From the NCBI RefSeq assembly GCF_000981585.1, contig NZ_LN831776.1, positions 7,743,903 to 7,807,902 on the forward strand: a stretch of 64,000 bases of DNA, given 5' to 3'. This DNA comes from Paenibacillus riograndensis SBR5. GTDB taxonomy: Bacteria > Bacillota > Bacilli > Paenibacillales > Paenibacillaceae. Below, piece after piece: positions 1-8,085 of this stretch. The position numbers and the translations under genes were made by a program. Numbering within the stretch: position 1 is the stretch's first letter; every line of letters begins with the position of its first letter. Below the pieces are notes generated by a model that saw only the letters and a program-made list of their open reading frames with translations, had not been told where the DNA came from and made no database searches.

Positions 1-588
1 GATCATAGTTGTTCCGGTATGCGCCAACGCCTTCATTACATCCAGCACATCCCGGACCCTTTCAGGGTCCAGTGCCGAAGTAACCTCGTCAAAGAGGATG
101 ACTTCCGGATTCATCACCAGAGAGCGGGCAATGGCTACGCGCTGCTGCTGTCCTCCCGATAATTGCGAAGGGTAGCTGTCCGCTTTATCAGACATGCCTA
201 CCTGCTTCAGCAGTTCCTCGGCGCGGGGCAGCACCTCCGCTTTGGTTTTCTTCTGCACCTTTAATGGAGCGAGCAGCAAATTCTCCATGACGGTAAGATG
301 AGGAAAGAGATTGTAGCTCTGAAAGACCATCCCGATCCGTTGGCGGACCTTTTGAAGGGAAGCAGGGGTATACTCGATCGCAGCCTCATCGATAAAGATC
401 TGCCCGTCGTTAATTCCCTCCAAGCCGTTGATACAGCGGAGCAGCGTGCTTTTTCCTGATCCGCTGGGACCTATAATAACTATGACCTCCTGGGAAAATA
501 CTTCAAAATTGACCCCCCGGAGGATCTGAAGCTCCCCGAACCGTTTGTGCAGATTGCGGATCGTCAATTTGGGTTTGTTCGTCTCCAT
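1..588 (-). CDS. Polar amino acid ABC transporter ATP-binding protein (3' end beyond window)
   Basis: This is the ATPase subunit of a GlnQ-type ABC importer. The start is the ATG at 588, preceded by AGGAGG at about 594-599. The reading frame stays open to the left edge, so the C-terminus is missing. Visible motifs are Walker [10 protein letters not shown] near residue 40, the signature [14 protein letters not shown] near residue 140, and Walker B with switch region [15 protein letters not shown]. The gene follows the substrate-binding lipoprotein gene by 22 bases, so the two form one operon. No permease gene lies between them; it may be downstream, outside the window. The family assignment is firm; the substrate is not shown by this sequence. 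Confidence 0.93.
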   Translation of the reverse strand, partial: METNKPKLTIRNLHKRFGELQILRGVNFEVFSQEVIVIIGPSGSGKSTLLRCINGLEGINDGQIFIDEAAIEYTPASLQKVRQRIGMVFQSYNLFPHLTVMENLLLAPLKVQKKTKAEVLPRAEELLKQVGMSDKADSYPSQLSGGQQQRVAIARSLVMNPEVILFDEVTSALDPERVRDVLDVMKALAHTGTTMI

Positions 589-610
589 CTTATAGCCTCC
601 TAAATTCTCT

Positions 611-1528
611 TTATGGACGCGGGATCATTTCCATTGGATCGAGATCGCCTGCTTTTGGCAAATACTCTTCAATCAATACCTTGAAGTAATCCTCCTGTCT
701 CATCTTTTCGAGGGAGCCATTAAGGAAATTCAGCATTTCCGGTTCATTCTTGCGTGCACCCATCGCCATGGGGGCAAAGGCCACCTGTTCACCCACGATT
801 TTATATTCCGGTGAAGTCTTAATGAACTCAGACATCAGCACGGCGTCATGGAACATGGCATCGGCCCGTCCATCCTTCAGCGCGCGGAAGGCATCCGCGT
901 TGCTCTCAATCTTCATCTGCTCCGCAGTCGGCACATTTTCTTCAAGGTAGGTGGAGCCTGTGGACCCTTTGATTACAATGACCTTCTTTCCGGCGAGATC
1001 AGGGATAGAGGTAATCCCGCTGTCCTGGGGAACAACTGTAACGGCGCCGCCGTCAAAGAATGTGGTCGTGAAATCAAGCTGCTTTTTCCGCTCTTCAGTT
1101 ACTCCCAGCGTAGCTGCAATAAAGTCTATTTTCTTGGAGGTAAGATACGGAATGCGGTTAGTGGCATTGACCGGGATAAACTCTACGGCATTAGGATCAC
1201 CGAAGGCATATTCAGCCATTTTACGCACAACGCCAATTTCATAACCGGCATTATTGCCATTCTCATCCAGGTATCCAAGCGGCGGATAGTCTACTTTAAC
1301 ACCCACAACCAGCTTTCCTCTTTCCTTTACAGCCTCAGGGAGAGCAAGGGAATCTGATGTGGCAGGAGCCGTGGAAGAAGCCGTAGGTTCAGAGGAAGCT
1401 CCCGGGGCTGCATTGGTCGCGCTCCCCGTGTTGGACGCTGCATTATTGCCGCAGCCTGCCAGAGCAAGTATACATACCAGAACCATTAACAATGTGATTG
1501 CTGCCTTGTTGCCTACCGCTTTTTTCAT
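611..1528 (-). CDS. Amino-acid-type ABC transporter substrate-binding lipoprotein (SBP_bac_3)
   Basis: This is an extracellular solute receptor of the polar amino acid family. The first 26 residues form a lipoprotein signal ending in the lipobox LALAGC, followed by a Ser/Thr/Ala-rich tether to about residue 65. The binding domain carries the family pattern [19 protein letters not shown], whose Thr and Arg contact the ligand carboxylate in known members. The length of 305 residues is normal. The start at 1528 has GTGAGGG upstream. It pairs with the ATPase just downstream. Because a fructoselysine-kinase-like gene lies in the same cluster, an Amadori-modified amino acid is a possible ligand, but this is inference. 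Confidence 0.93.
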   Translation of the reverse strand: MKKAVGNKAAITLLMVLVCILALAGCGNNAASNTGSATNAAPGASSEPTASSTAPATSDSLALPEAVKERGKLVVGVKVDYPPLGYLDENGNNAGYEIGVVRKMAEYAFGDPNAVEFIPVNATNRIPYLTSKKIDFIAATLGVTEERKKQLDFTTTFFDGGAVTVVPQDSGITSIPDLAGKKVIVIKGSTGSTYLEENVPTAEQMKIESNADAFRALKDGRADAMFHDAVLMSEFIKTSPEYKIVGEQVAFAPMAMGARKNEPEMLNFLNGSLEKMRQEDYFKVLIEEYLPKAGDLDPMEMIPRP

Positions 1529-1670
1529 CTCAAATCCCTCACTTCACTAGAATTGTGTGTACTGCAATCAACGCATAAATGCCAGAAAGTTCATCCCCGG
1601 ACGCTGCATTGTCATGTAAGCGCATCCCAGCCATTGGAATCAGAAAGCATTCCAGCGGAAACTCCAGGAT

Positions 1671-2099
1671 TTACTCGCCCATAACCTGAATGTAGACTTT
1701 TCTGCTCTTGGGGCCATCGAACTCCACAAAATATACATCTTGTGCATCCCCGGTAACCATGATTCCATCCTGGACAACGAACAGGCAGCTATTGCCGGAC
1801 AGCATAGATTTTAGATGAGAAGGGGAGTTGCTGCCGGTTGCCCCATAGCTGGGAAGAAAGTGGGCATGGGCATAGGGCGCATCCTTGGGAATCAGCCTGT
1901 CCAGGGTCTCCTCAATGTCTGTTTCCACACATTCAAGACCTTCATTGACCATAATGCCGGTTGTAGTATGAGCTGTAATCACAGCGGCCAAGCCATTTTT
2001 GATACCCGAGCCGGCGACAAATTGCCTGATTTCCTCTGTAATTTTAATCATCTGGAACTCTGATCTGGTCTGGAGCACAATACATTTGGTATTCACCAT
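1671..2099 (-). CDS. YjbQ/UPF0047 family protein
   Basis: The 142-residue protein belongs to the YjbQ (UPF0047) family of small trimeric proteins. Some members show weak thiamine-phosphate synthase activity, but the physiological role is uncertain. Diagnostic segments are AVITAHTTTGIMVNEG, HAHFLPSYGATGSNSP and the C-terminal VYFVEFDGPKSRKVYIQVMG, which include the clustered His residues of the putative active site. The start overlaps the end of the amidohydrolase gene by 7 bases, implying translational coupling. A gap of 142 bases separates it from the transporter receptor downstream. Confidence 0.85.
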   Translation of the reverse strand: MVNTKCIVLQTRSEFQMIKITEEIRQFVAGSGIKNGLAAVITAHTTTGIMVNEGLECVETDIEETLDRLIPKDAPYAHAHFLPSYGATGSNSPSHLKSMLSGNSCLFVVQDGIMVTGDAQDVYFVEFDGPKSRKVYIQVMGE

Positions 2100-2953
2100 C
2101 TCTGCTCACTCCCTCCGATAAATCGCATTGCGTTGCCGCTCAAAATATTCTCCAGTGTGGATGGGCGGAAGTTCAGGCCCTTCAGAGCAGGCAGCAGGCG
2201 TTTGGCCCTGAACCTTGGACTGTTGGTACCGAACATTACCTGATACTTCAGGTTTCGTTCAATCCATAGCGGACCCATATTCCGTGTAAATACCTGCTCG
2301 TAGAAATCCTTTGCATTATCCATGTGCAGCAGTGAAGTATCTGTATAGACATTGGGGTATTTCAGCAGCAGCATTACCGTCTCATGAATCCACGGCCACC
2401 CGAAGTGTGCCAGACACATCCGCAGCCCGGGGTAAGCCATGGCAACCTCCTCAAAATGAAGCGGGTGGGAGTACTTGGCCGGAGCATCAGGCTGCCAGGT
2501 CATTCCGGCGTGGAACATAATGGGTTTATCGTACTCAAGACATTTCTCATAGATGGGCTTCAGCAGCTTGTCGTAAGGATAAAATCTCTGCTTCGATGGA
2601 TGAAGCTTGAGTCCTTTCAGCCCCAGCTCTTTAAAAGCATAGTCGAGCACAGCCGCCGCATCCTTGCGGTAGGGATCAACACTCGCGAAACCGATGAACC
2701 GGTCAGGCTCCAGACTCACAAGCTTGGCGATCTCTTCGTTAGTCACGATACAGCCGCCGCTTTGTGTGGTCAGATCCTCGGGCAGCAGTACCGATTTATC
2801 AACATTCATATAGTCCATCTCAATCTTTACCGATTCAATGGAATAGGGAGACTGCTTGTAAATGCCGAACTGCTCCTTGCGGAACTTCAACTGCTCAGGG
2901 TCTTCACAAATATCTTTGTAAAAAATAGGATGGGTATGCACATCAATAATCAT
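2093..2953 (-). CDS. Amidohydrolase_2-type metal-dependent hydrolase
   Basis: This is a TIM-barrel amidohydrolase of about 286 residues. The N-terminal metal motif is DVHTHP, followed by IMFHAGM near residue 150 and LAHFG near residue 185. The ATG at 2953 is chosen over a GTG at 2962 because the GGCGG stretch upstream is correctly spaced only for the ATG. Where relatives normally read G-S-D-x-P, providing the catalytic or metal-binding Asp, this protein reads FGTNSPRF, with Asn in place of Asp. It lies 31 bases after the sugar kinase gene and overlaps the YjbQ gene, so all three form one operon. The substrate is unknown. Confidence 0.85.
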   Translation of the reverse strand: MIIDVHTHPIFYKDICEDPEQLKFRKEQFGIYKQSPYSIESVKIEMDYMNVDKSVLLPEDLTTQSGGCIVTNEEIAKLVSLEPDRFIGFASVDPYRKDAAAVLDYAFKELGLKGLKLHPSKQRFYPYDKLLKPIYEKCLEYDKPIMFHAGMTWQPDAPAKYSHPLHFEEVAMAYPGLRMCLAHFGWPWIHETVMLLLKYPNVYTDTSLLHMDNAKDFYEQVFTRNMGPLWIERNLKYQVMFGTNSPRFRAKRLLPALKGLNFRPSTLENILSGNAMRFIGGSEQRW

Positions 2954-2983
2954 CCTAAGCACCGCCTTTCAATAGTTTTTTTC

Positions 2984-3763
2984 TCAATAAGGCTCGAATT
3001 TGGCAACCACGGCAGCAGCTGTTTCAGCTCCTATACGCAATGAATCCGGGATGGACCTGCCCTGGATAACCCCGTACATAAAGCCTGCACAGAAGGAATC
3101 CCCCGCCCCCACCGTGTTCACTACAGGAACCTTAAGGATGCCCTCCCGGAAAAAGGACTGTCCGTCATACGCAATGCTCCCTTTCTCCCCCAGAGTGACT
3201 ACCACAACCCGGGGTCCCAGAGCCTGCGCCCATTTCATATATTCCAGAATCCAGGTATCGTCCTGATCGTAGGAGAAGAAGGCATAATCCACATCCGGCA
3301 GAATGGGTTCCGGAATAGAGTTGACTTTGGTAGTAAAGTCGAATACTACAAGGACGCCGCTGGCGCGGAACCGGGGGAGCCATTCAATAATATTTCCGGA
3401 CAAATTGGTGTGAATCATCCCATGTTCAAGCACAAAGGCGATATCATCCTCCGTAAGCGCAAAATTCTCCATAACCCCCGCAAGCTTTTCCTTGTGCACT
3501 CTGTCATTTCCATTGAGGTCCATTTTGAAAATCGCAGTATCTCCTTCCTCCACATGAAGATGGGAGACATCCACATTCTCTCTGCGCAGGACCTCAATCA
3601 TCAGTTCCCCATGCTTGTCCGCACCCACGGCACTTACCATGGAACTCTGAACCCCGAACCGGCTCATGTGAATTATAAAGTCCACGCTGTTTCCGGTCGG
3701 ATAATACCTCTGCAAATTGTCGTAAATGTCCATACAATTGAAGCCAACACCCGCAACCCGCAT
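2984..3763 (-). CDS. frlD: PfkB-family sugar kinase, fructoselysine 6-kinase-like
   Basis: The protein is a ribokinase-fold carbohydrate kinase of 259 residues and resembles fructoselysine 6-kinase FrlD along its whole length. Shared features include the start GVGFNCMDIYDNL, the sugar-binding segment PTGNSVDFI, and the ATP/catalytic motif VNTVGAGDSFCAGF near residue 220, whose Asp is the catalytic base. The start is the ATG at 3763, preceded by GGAGGGGG; a frame extension further upstream lacks such a site. FrlD phosphorylates Amadori products such as fructoselysine before the FrlB deglycase acts. No FrlB homolog is visible here, so the exact substrate is inferred. Confidence 0.82.
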   Translation of the reverse strand: MRVAGVGFNCMDIYDNLQRYYPTGNSVDFIIHMSRFGVQSSMVSAVGADKHGELMIEVLRRENVDVSHLHVEEGDTAIFKMDLNGNDRVHKEKLAGVMENFALTEDDIAFVLEHGMIHTNLSGNIIEWLPRFRASGVLVVFDFTTKVNSIPEPILPDVDYAFFSYDQDDTWILEYMKWAQALGPRVVVVTLGEKGSIAYDGQSFFREGILKVPVVNTVGAGDSFCAGFMYGVIQGRSIPDSLRIGAETAAAVVAKFEPY

Positions 3764-3814
3764 TTTCCCCCTCCTTCTTGAGATAGCATTCATGTTCAGG
3801 AAGATGAGCAACTT

Positions 3815-3866
3815 ATTATATGTTGTAATATTATATTATATACCATTATCAATAGTGTTAAGTCAA
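3815..3866 (-). promoter_or_regulatory. Promoter and candidate GntR operator of the kinase operon
   Basis: On the minus strand a -35 box TTGACT lies at 3866-3861 and a -10 box TATATA at 3842-3837, 18 bases apart. Just downstream, at 3815-3830, is a motif reading ATTATATGTTGTAATA on the plus strand. A near-identical motif lies in the promoter of the neighbouring GntR gene at 4836-4851. Shared placement over two promoters suggests that the GntR protein represses both. The operator role is inference. Confidence 0.55.
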
Positions 3867-3937
3867 TCTTATATTTTTTGGATAGCGTTTTCATGAGTTA
3901 TGTTTCATGACATGATACGGGAATTTAATAAAAATTC

Positions 3938-3986
3938 AAACAAAAAAACATGTATTATGTAATGTAAATTTACATAATACATGTTT
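3938..3986 (-). terminator. Terminator of the GntR gene
   Basis: A perfect 15-bp inverted repeat lies at 3946-3960 and 3972-3986, with an 11-base loop. On the minus strand it is followed by a T-rich run. It sits 44 bases beyond the GntR stop codon. The stem is AT-rich. Its inner part is itself a 14-bp palindrome at 3962-3975, so alternative folding or protein binding is possible. Confidence 0.65.
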
Positions 3987-4029
3987 CTAAGAGTAATTTA
4001 TTCCCTTTCCTCCCGTATCCGATGAACGA

Positions 4030-4770
4030 TTAGAAAGTTCCGCTTTTTTTGGTATCTATCGTAAAAATCACCTTGTTGGTCATGTATAAGGAATTCGATA
4101 AATGAATCAGCCGATCCGTCTTATCAAAGCTTGCTTTTTCAATGGCAAACAGCGGGGTTCCCCGGTCACACCGGAACAGGTCCGCATCGTACTCTGATGC
4201 AGCTACGACCTCAAGTGTTTTTTGGGACCGGCACAATTCCACGTTGTATCGCTTCTTAAGAATACTGTAGGTAGATGCACTCTCTCCAATATGCTTCTCC
4301 AGATCCGGGAGCAGATTAAGGGGGTAATAGGAGGTCTCGATAATAAAAGGCTCATTATCAATGAAGAGCAGCCGGTGGACATTAAGTATGGGATCATGAG
4401 GTGCAATGTTGAAGGTTTTGGCCAGCTTCTCGTCTGCCTGAATAACCTTGTTGAATAAAATCTGCGAGCTTGGTGTTTTCCCCGATGCTGTGGTAAGCTC
4501 AGAGAACCCTCCCACCGATATCAGCTCACGCATAACCTTTGCCTCTTTAACGTATGTTCCTTTTCCCTGCTGCCGATGCAGAATCCCTTCTTCTACCAGG
4601 TCCGTAATCGCTCTTCTGGCGGTGATCCGGCTTACACCGTACATCTCGCATAATTCCGCTTCCGGCGGCAGCTGCTGGCCAGCCTTATATACTCCACGTT
4701 CTACGTCTTCTTTTAATATCTGTTTAAGCTGAAAGTACAGCGGTTTTTGACTCAAATTATTCAACTTCAT
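4030..4770 (-). CDS. GntR-family regulator with UTRA sensor domain (HutC/FrlR type)
   Basis: The 246-residue protein has an N-terminal winged helix (residues 1-75, with PPEAELCEMYGVSRITARRA as recognition region and QQGKGTYV as wing) and a C-terminal UTRA ligand-binding domain (about 90-235). This is the architecture of FrlR, the regulator of fructosamine use in Bacillus. The gene lies directly upstream of the FrlD-like kinase operon on the same strand. It has its own promoter and terminator and shares a candidate operator with that operon. It therefore probably represses both until a sugar-phosphate or Amadori intermediate binds; the effector is inferred. Confidence 0.88.
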   Translation of the reverse strand: MKLNNLSQKPLYFQLKQILKEDVERGVYKAGQQLPPEAELCEMYGVSRITARRAITDLVEEGILHRQQGKGTYVKEAKVMRELISVGGFSELTTASGKTPSSQILFNKVIQADEKLAKTFNIAPHDPILNVHRLLFIDNEPFIIETSYYPLNLLPDLEKHIGESASTYSILKKRYNVELCRSQKTLEVVAASEYDADLFRCDRGTPLFAIEKASFDKTDRLIHLSNSLYMTNKVIFTIDTKKSGTF

Positions 4771-4835
4771 TCCTACACTCCCATTCAGGGGATTCCCCCT
4801 CCGTTATAATACATAGACCTCTCAAAGTATAATAT

Positions 4836-4858
4836 ATTATAGGTTGTATTATGTCAAA
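4836..4858 (-). promoter_or_regulatory. Promoter and candidate auto-operator of the GntR gene
   Basis: On the minus strand, TTGACA (4858-4853) is followed 17 bases later by TATTAT. The spacer contains the motif seen on the plus strand at 4836-4851 as ATTATAGGTTGTATTA, which matches the kinase-operon motif at 3815-3830 in most positions. Overlap with the core promoter fits autorepression. Confidence 0.55.
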
Positions 4859-4874
4859 AAAAGAGATACATCAT

Positions 4875-4903
4875 AAAAAAGCCCAGACATCTAATGTCAG
4901 GGC
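4875..4903 (-). terminator. Rho-independent terminator of the MFS gene
   Basis: Arms at 4881-4890 and 4894-4903 pair with one mismatch around a 3-base loop. On the minus strand they are followed by six Ts (4880-4875). The stem overlaps the stop codon of the MFS gene at 4897-4899. Confidence 0.85.
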
Positions 4904-6126
4904 AGCGTTCTCTTGTATAAAACGGGTAGAGCCGCTCCTATAAGGATCATCCCCATAACAGCGGGTGCGGCATGGCCAAGTGACACATAGATTTGGCCTC
5001 CAAGAATAGGCCCGAGCATTCTTGCCAAAGCCTGAATAGACTGGCTGCCTCCTTGAATCCTTCCTTGTTCACTGGAATCAACAGACTTGGAGAGCATCCC
5101 GTTGAATGATGGCCCAAAGACCGAATCCCCAAAACCAAATATAAACATTCCAGCGATAAGAAGGGGGTAGAAGGAGAACAACGCAGACAGCGCAATAAGA
5201 CTGTAGCCAATCATCTCCGAAACCATCCCAAGCACCGCTATCTGTTGATCACTAAGTTTTTTCAAAAGCTTTGGCATTACGAGCCCTTGTGAAAGGATGT
5301 CCTGGAAGCCCATGATTGAAAACATAAGCCCGATTAGTGCAGGGTTCCAGTTGAAAGTATCCATCGTAAATTGTGAAAAAACCGCCTGTAAAGATCCATT
5401 GGGGATCCACAGTAAGAACGCAGAGACAAGCAGCCTTTGTAAGCTTTTCATGGAAAGTATGTTTGCAAGCTGTGTGAATGGATTCAGTCTTACCAAGGCA
5501 ATCTCTTTCAGTCTATGATTCTTGTCAAGGCTCTCAGGCATAAAAAAGAATCCATAAACGACATTCAATAAAGTGATTATTGCTCCAAAATACATGGGTA
5601 CAGCATAACCAAACCTGGCAAGTAATCCGCCTAGAGTCGGGCCAATGACGGTACCTGCACCTACAACCGCACTCACCCAGCCAAAGTACTTGGTTCTCTG
5701 TTCTGCAGGAATGATGTCTGCAAAATATGCGAAGATCGTGCTTATGCTCCCGCCTGTTACACCTTCTATTATACGCCCGGCAAATAGTACCCATAGAGCT
5801 CCGCCTACGCCAAAAACAAAGTACCCGGCTGCAGAACCCAAAAGGCATATCAGGAGCAATGGACGACGGCCATATTTGTCGCTCAAAGCACCAAGCACAG
5901 GAGCCGCAAAAAACACGCAGACTGCATAAACAGAGGTCAGCAGCGTAACCACTATAGCTTGTTCTCCCGGATTGCTTATATATGGCTGCACCAAGAATGG
6001 GACGACAGGTGTTATGATACTGAAGCCTATTCCGCAAAGAAACACAGCGATTAGACCGAATATTAAAGCGTGTTTATCTATGGTTTGATCCGTGTCCTGT
6101 TCCTTGTGTGATCTAAATTTGAACAT
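4897..6126 (-). CDS. MFS drug-type efflux transporter (TetA-like)
   Basis: This 409-residue major facilitator has twelve predicted membrane helices. The loop 2-3 motif LGALSDKYGRRPLLL is the classic motif A of drug:H+ antiporters, and the helix 5 region GTVIGPTLGGLL matches motif C of exporters. It resembles the TetA/Bmr group. The ATG at 6126 is chosen because GGGGGAGG lies 8 bases upstream; a TTG 18 bases earlier has no such site. A perfect inverted repeat sits in its promoter. The actual drug or metabolite exported cannot be read from sequence. Confidence 0.9.
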   Translation of the reverse strand: MFKFRSHKEQDTDQTIDKHALIFGLIAVFLCGIGFSIITPVVPFLVQPYISNPGEQAIVVTLLTSVYAVCVFFAAPVLGALSDKYGRRPLLLICLLGSAAGYFVFGVGGALWVLFAGRIIEGVTGGSISTIFAYFADIIPAEQRTKYFGWVSAVVGAGTVIGPTLGGLLARFGYAVPMYFGAIITLLNVVYGFFFMPESLDKNHRLKEIALVRLNPFTQLANILSMKSLQRLLVSAFLLWIPNGSLQAVFSQFTMDTFNWNPALIGLMFSIMGFQDILSQGLVMPKLLKKLSDQQIAVLGMVSEMIGYSLIALSALFSFYPLLIAGMFIFGFGDSVFGPSFNGMLSKSVDSSEQGRIQGGSQSIQALARMLGPILGGQIYVSLGHAAPAVMGMILIGAALPVLYKRTLP

Positions 6127-6166
6127 TTGAATCCTCCCCCACAAAAGCCATCATTTTATTTTCCTC

Positions 6167-6200
6167 GGAAACAAAATTATCGTATTATAACTTTGTTTCC
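6167..6200 (-). promoter_or_regulatory. Candidate repressor operator in the MFS promoter
   Basis: GGAAACAAA at 6167-6175 and its exact complement TTTGTTTCC at 6192-6200 form an inverted repeat with 16 bases between arms. On the minus strand a TTGACA box lies next to the distal arm, so a bound protein would block the MFS promoter. The cognate regulator is unknown; the nearby MarR and HxlR genes do not show the same repeat in their own promoters. Confidence 0.5.
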
Positions 6201-6279
6201 TTGTCAACAAAATAAACGGCAATAAAAATGCAGCCTGCGCTCAATCGAGGCCGGCTGCCTGTGGTTTCAAAAGCAAAGT

Positions 6280-6858
6280 TTAATGATCCTTGGCGTAATT
6301 CAAACCTAAGTGATAGGCTTGGTTCAGCAGCATTTCGTAATGACCGGGATGTGAATCCAGGGTCTCATATAAGAATTCAACCTTGGAATTGGGAACACCG
6401 CAATAATCTGCAATTCCCACATTCAGCAGATGAGTAATCATTTCATCATAGTTGCGCTTTTTCATCTGATCCTTCGAAACGCCGGCCAAAGCAACCCACA
6501 AGACATGCTGATGATGAAGGTGATTCGAACCGTACGCAAACCCATTGTTCCATACACGGTCAATATACCCCTTTAGCATAGCCGGTAAATGCCACCACCA
6601 AAGCGGAAAAATAAATGCCAAAGCATCATGCTCCTTCATCCGCCTTATTTCCATTTCCACTTCAGGGGAAAAGGATTGCTGCGCAGCTGACAAATCAGGT
6701 TCATCTGCTCCTTGTAAAACAGGATCAAAACCAATCCTGTGCAAATCCAATATCTCATAGTCGTGGCCGGCATCGGCAAGACCTTGTACGAAACGGCCGG
6801 CCACCCCAAAGGTCAAGGAATCTTGTCTCGGGTGTGAAACAACGCTTAATACTTTCAT
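6280..6858 (-). CDS. NAD(P)H oxidoreductase, flavodoxin-like fold (KefF/MdaB/NQO type)
   Basis: The 192-residue protein is a flavin-dependent NAD(P)H:acceptor oxidoreductase. The N-terminal phosphate-binding loop VVSHPRQDSLTFGVA binds FMN or FAD, and the segment FIFPLWWWHLPAMLKGYIDRV near residue 95 is typical of the quinone reductase/KefF family. It lies divergently from an HxlR regulator gene, a common arrangement for quinone- or diamide-responsive control (compare YodB and HypR in Bacillus). A role in detoxifying quinones or electrophiles is therefore likely. The ATG at 6858 has only a distant AAAGG as ribosome binding site. Confidence 0.9.
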   Translation of the reverse strand: MKVLSVVSHPRQDSLTFGVAGRFVQGLADAGHDYEILDLHRIGFDPVLQGADEPDLSAAQQSFSPEVEMEIRRMKEHDALAFIFPLWWWHLPAMLKGYIDRVWNNGFAYGSNHLHHQHVLWVALAGVSKDQMKKRNYDEMITHLLNVGIADYCGVPNSKVEFLYETLDSHPGHYEMLLNQAYHLGLNYAKDH

Positions 6859-6921
6859 GCTTGTATCTTCACTACCTTTCTTGGAGCAGCTGATTTCTAG
6901 CCATGATCAATGGCTGATGCT

Positions 6922-7016
6922 ATTATAAACAGTAGGAAATTGATCTGGAAGTACGCACTTTTAAGTTCTATTGGGTGATACAGGTGCCATAGGAACATGG
7001 AAGTACCCTAGGGTGT
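6922..7016. promoter_or_regulatory. Divergent promoter region with repeated AAGTAC motifs
   Basis: This lies between the oxidoreductase and hxlR-type genes. A TATAAT -10 box occurs on the minus strand at 6927-6922, with a poor -35 box. Two similar motifs, starting GGAAGTAC at about 6947 and 6999, each run into a TTC-rich half about 18 bases on; the second contains the palindrome ACCCTAGGGT. Such paired half-sites suit a dimeric HxlR regulator. The assignment is tentative. Confidence 0.35.
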
Positions 7017-7053
7017 TCTAAGCAAACTTAGCCTTTAAATGGAGGATTAAGAG

Positions 7054-7431
7054 ATGACTGAACATACAAAAAATAACGTTCAAAAGAAGTATCAAGTTGG
7101 AGTGGAAGCGGCTTTAGAAGTAATGGGAGGAAAATGGAAGCCTTTAATTATCTACCATTTGATGACGGGACGTAAACGAACGTCTGAGCTTCGCCGGTTA
7201 ATGCCCGGCGTTACTCAAAAAATGCTGACCACTCAGCTCAGAGGCCTGGAAAAGGATGAGATCGTTACACGAAAGGTTTATAATGAGATTCCTCCTAGAG
7301 TGGAGTATGAGTTAACGCACTACGGCTGGGGATTAAAACCTGCGCTAGACCATTTATGCTATTGGGGAGAGGATCACCTGGAAAAGATTCATGGAGACAA
7401 ATCCAAGGTTTTGGAAGAATTCCGGGGATGA
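7054..7431 (+). CDS. HxlR-family transcriptional regulator
   Basis: This 125-residue winged-helix protein shows the HxlR hallmark segments: ALEVMGGKWKPLIIYHLM (helix 1), RKRTSELRRLMPGVTQKMLT (recognition helix) and a wing ending RVEYELTHYG. There is no Cys near the N-terminus of the kind that senses oxidation in YodB, so any redox sensing would need another mechanism. The ATG at 7054 has GGAGG upstream. The gene is divergent from the flavin oxidoreductase, which is its probable target. Confidence 0.92.
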   Translation: MTEHTKNNVQKKYQVGVEAALEVMGGKWKPLIIYHLMTGRKRTSELRRLMPGVTQKMLTTQLRGLEKDEIVTRKVYNEIPPRVEYELTHYGWGLKPALDHLCYWGEDHLEKIHGDKSKVLEEFRG

Positions 7432-7450
7432 TGGATAGAGTCACTTTAAT

Positions 7451-7924
7451 TTATTCCGACTTAATACCGATACCCTGTTTCTTTATTTCTGCGTCCAAAT
7501 GCCTGCTGTACTTTTCCATGAAGCTAAGCATATTGTCAAATTGCTCCTCGGTTACATGCTCAAATACGGCTTTATCCCGCTCTTGAAACTCTTTGTGCAG
7601 GTCCTCATGGATTTTGTTAATAACTTCCCCTTGCCCAGTAAGCCTAAAATAGATTTCTTTCTTGTTATCCGGCTTCTGATAGCTTTCGATCAAGCCTTTT
7701 TCTACGAGCTTCTTAGTGATTTTACTTATGGCACCTCTAGTCATATACAAAGACTCGGCAAGTTTTGTCACGTTCGAGTCTACATTTCTTCCAATCGATT
7801 CAATGCAATGTATTTCAGAAGGCTTATACCCCTTAAGGCTGACTTCCATCTTCGTCTTATTCAGCCAAGCCATCTTGTTAAATAAGTCCCTGAATTCCAT
7901 TTTGACCTGTTCTTCTTTGTTCAT
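7451..7924 (-). CDS. MarR-family transcriptional regulator
   Basis: The 157-residue protein has a winged helix-turn-helix in its middle: VTKLAESLYMTRGAISKITK as helix-turn-helix and KPDNKKEIYFRLT as wing. These are flanked by dimerization helices, the standard MarR layout. The ATG at 7924 is preceded by GGGAGGGAGG. The gene is convergent with the HxlR gene, 20 bases apart, and appears monocistronic. Its target is not evident; the AT-rich region upstream (around 7950-7975) may hold its own operator. Confidence 0.9.
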   Translation of the reverse strand: MNKEEQVKMEFRDLFNKMAWLNKTKMEVSLKGYKPSEIHCIESIGRNVDSNVTKLAESLYMTRGAISKITKKLVEKGLIESYQKPDNKKEIYFRLTGQGEVINKIHEDLHKEFQERDKAVFEHVTEEQFDNMLSFMEKYSRHLDAEIKKQGIGIKSE

Positions 7925-8085
7925 GGCCTGTCCTCCCTCCCGTTGGTGCATTAACAATAATATAATAACTGTTTGTAAAATGGAATGCACCGCTATATTA
8001 CGGTTACTTCCCCCAAACGGGCAAAACGGCTATGCCGTCCTTCATCGACAGCTTAGCCGTTTGGAGTAAATTCACAATTGATCTG

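Noticed and set aside
2384..3043. A 219-codon open frame on the plus strand
   Set aside because: It is antisense to the amidohydrolase gene and lacks a start signal.
7995..8060. Inverted CCAAACGG/CCGTTTGG words as an attachment or transposon end
   Set aside because: There is no transposase or target duplication. With the inner ACGGC/GCCGT stem they more likely form a weak terminator for the isomerase operon.
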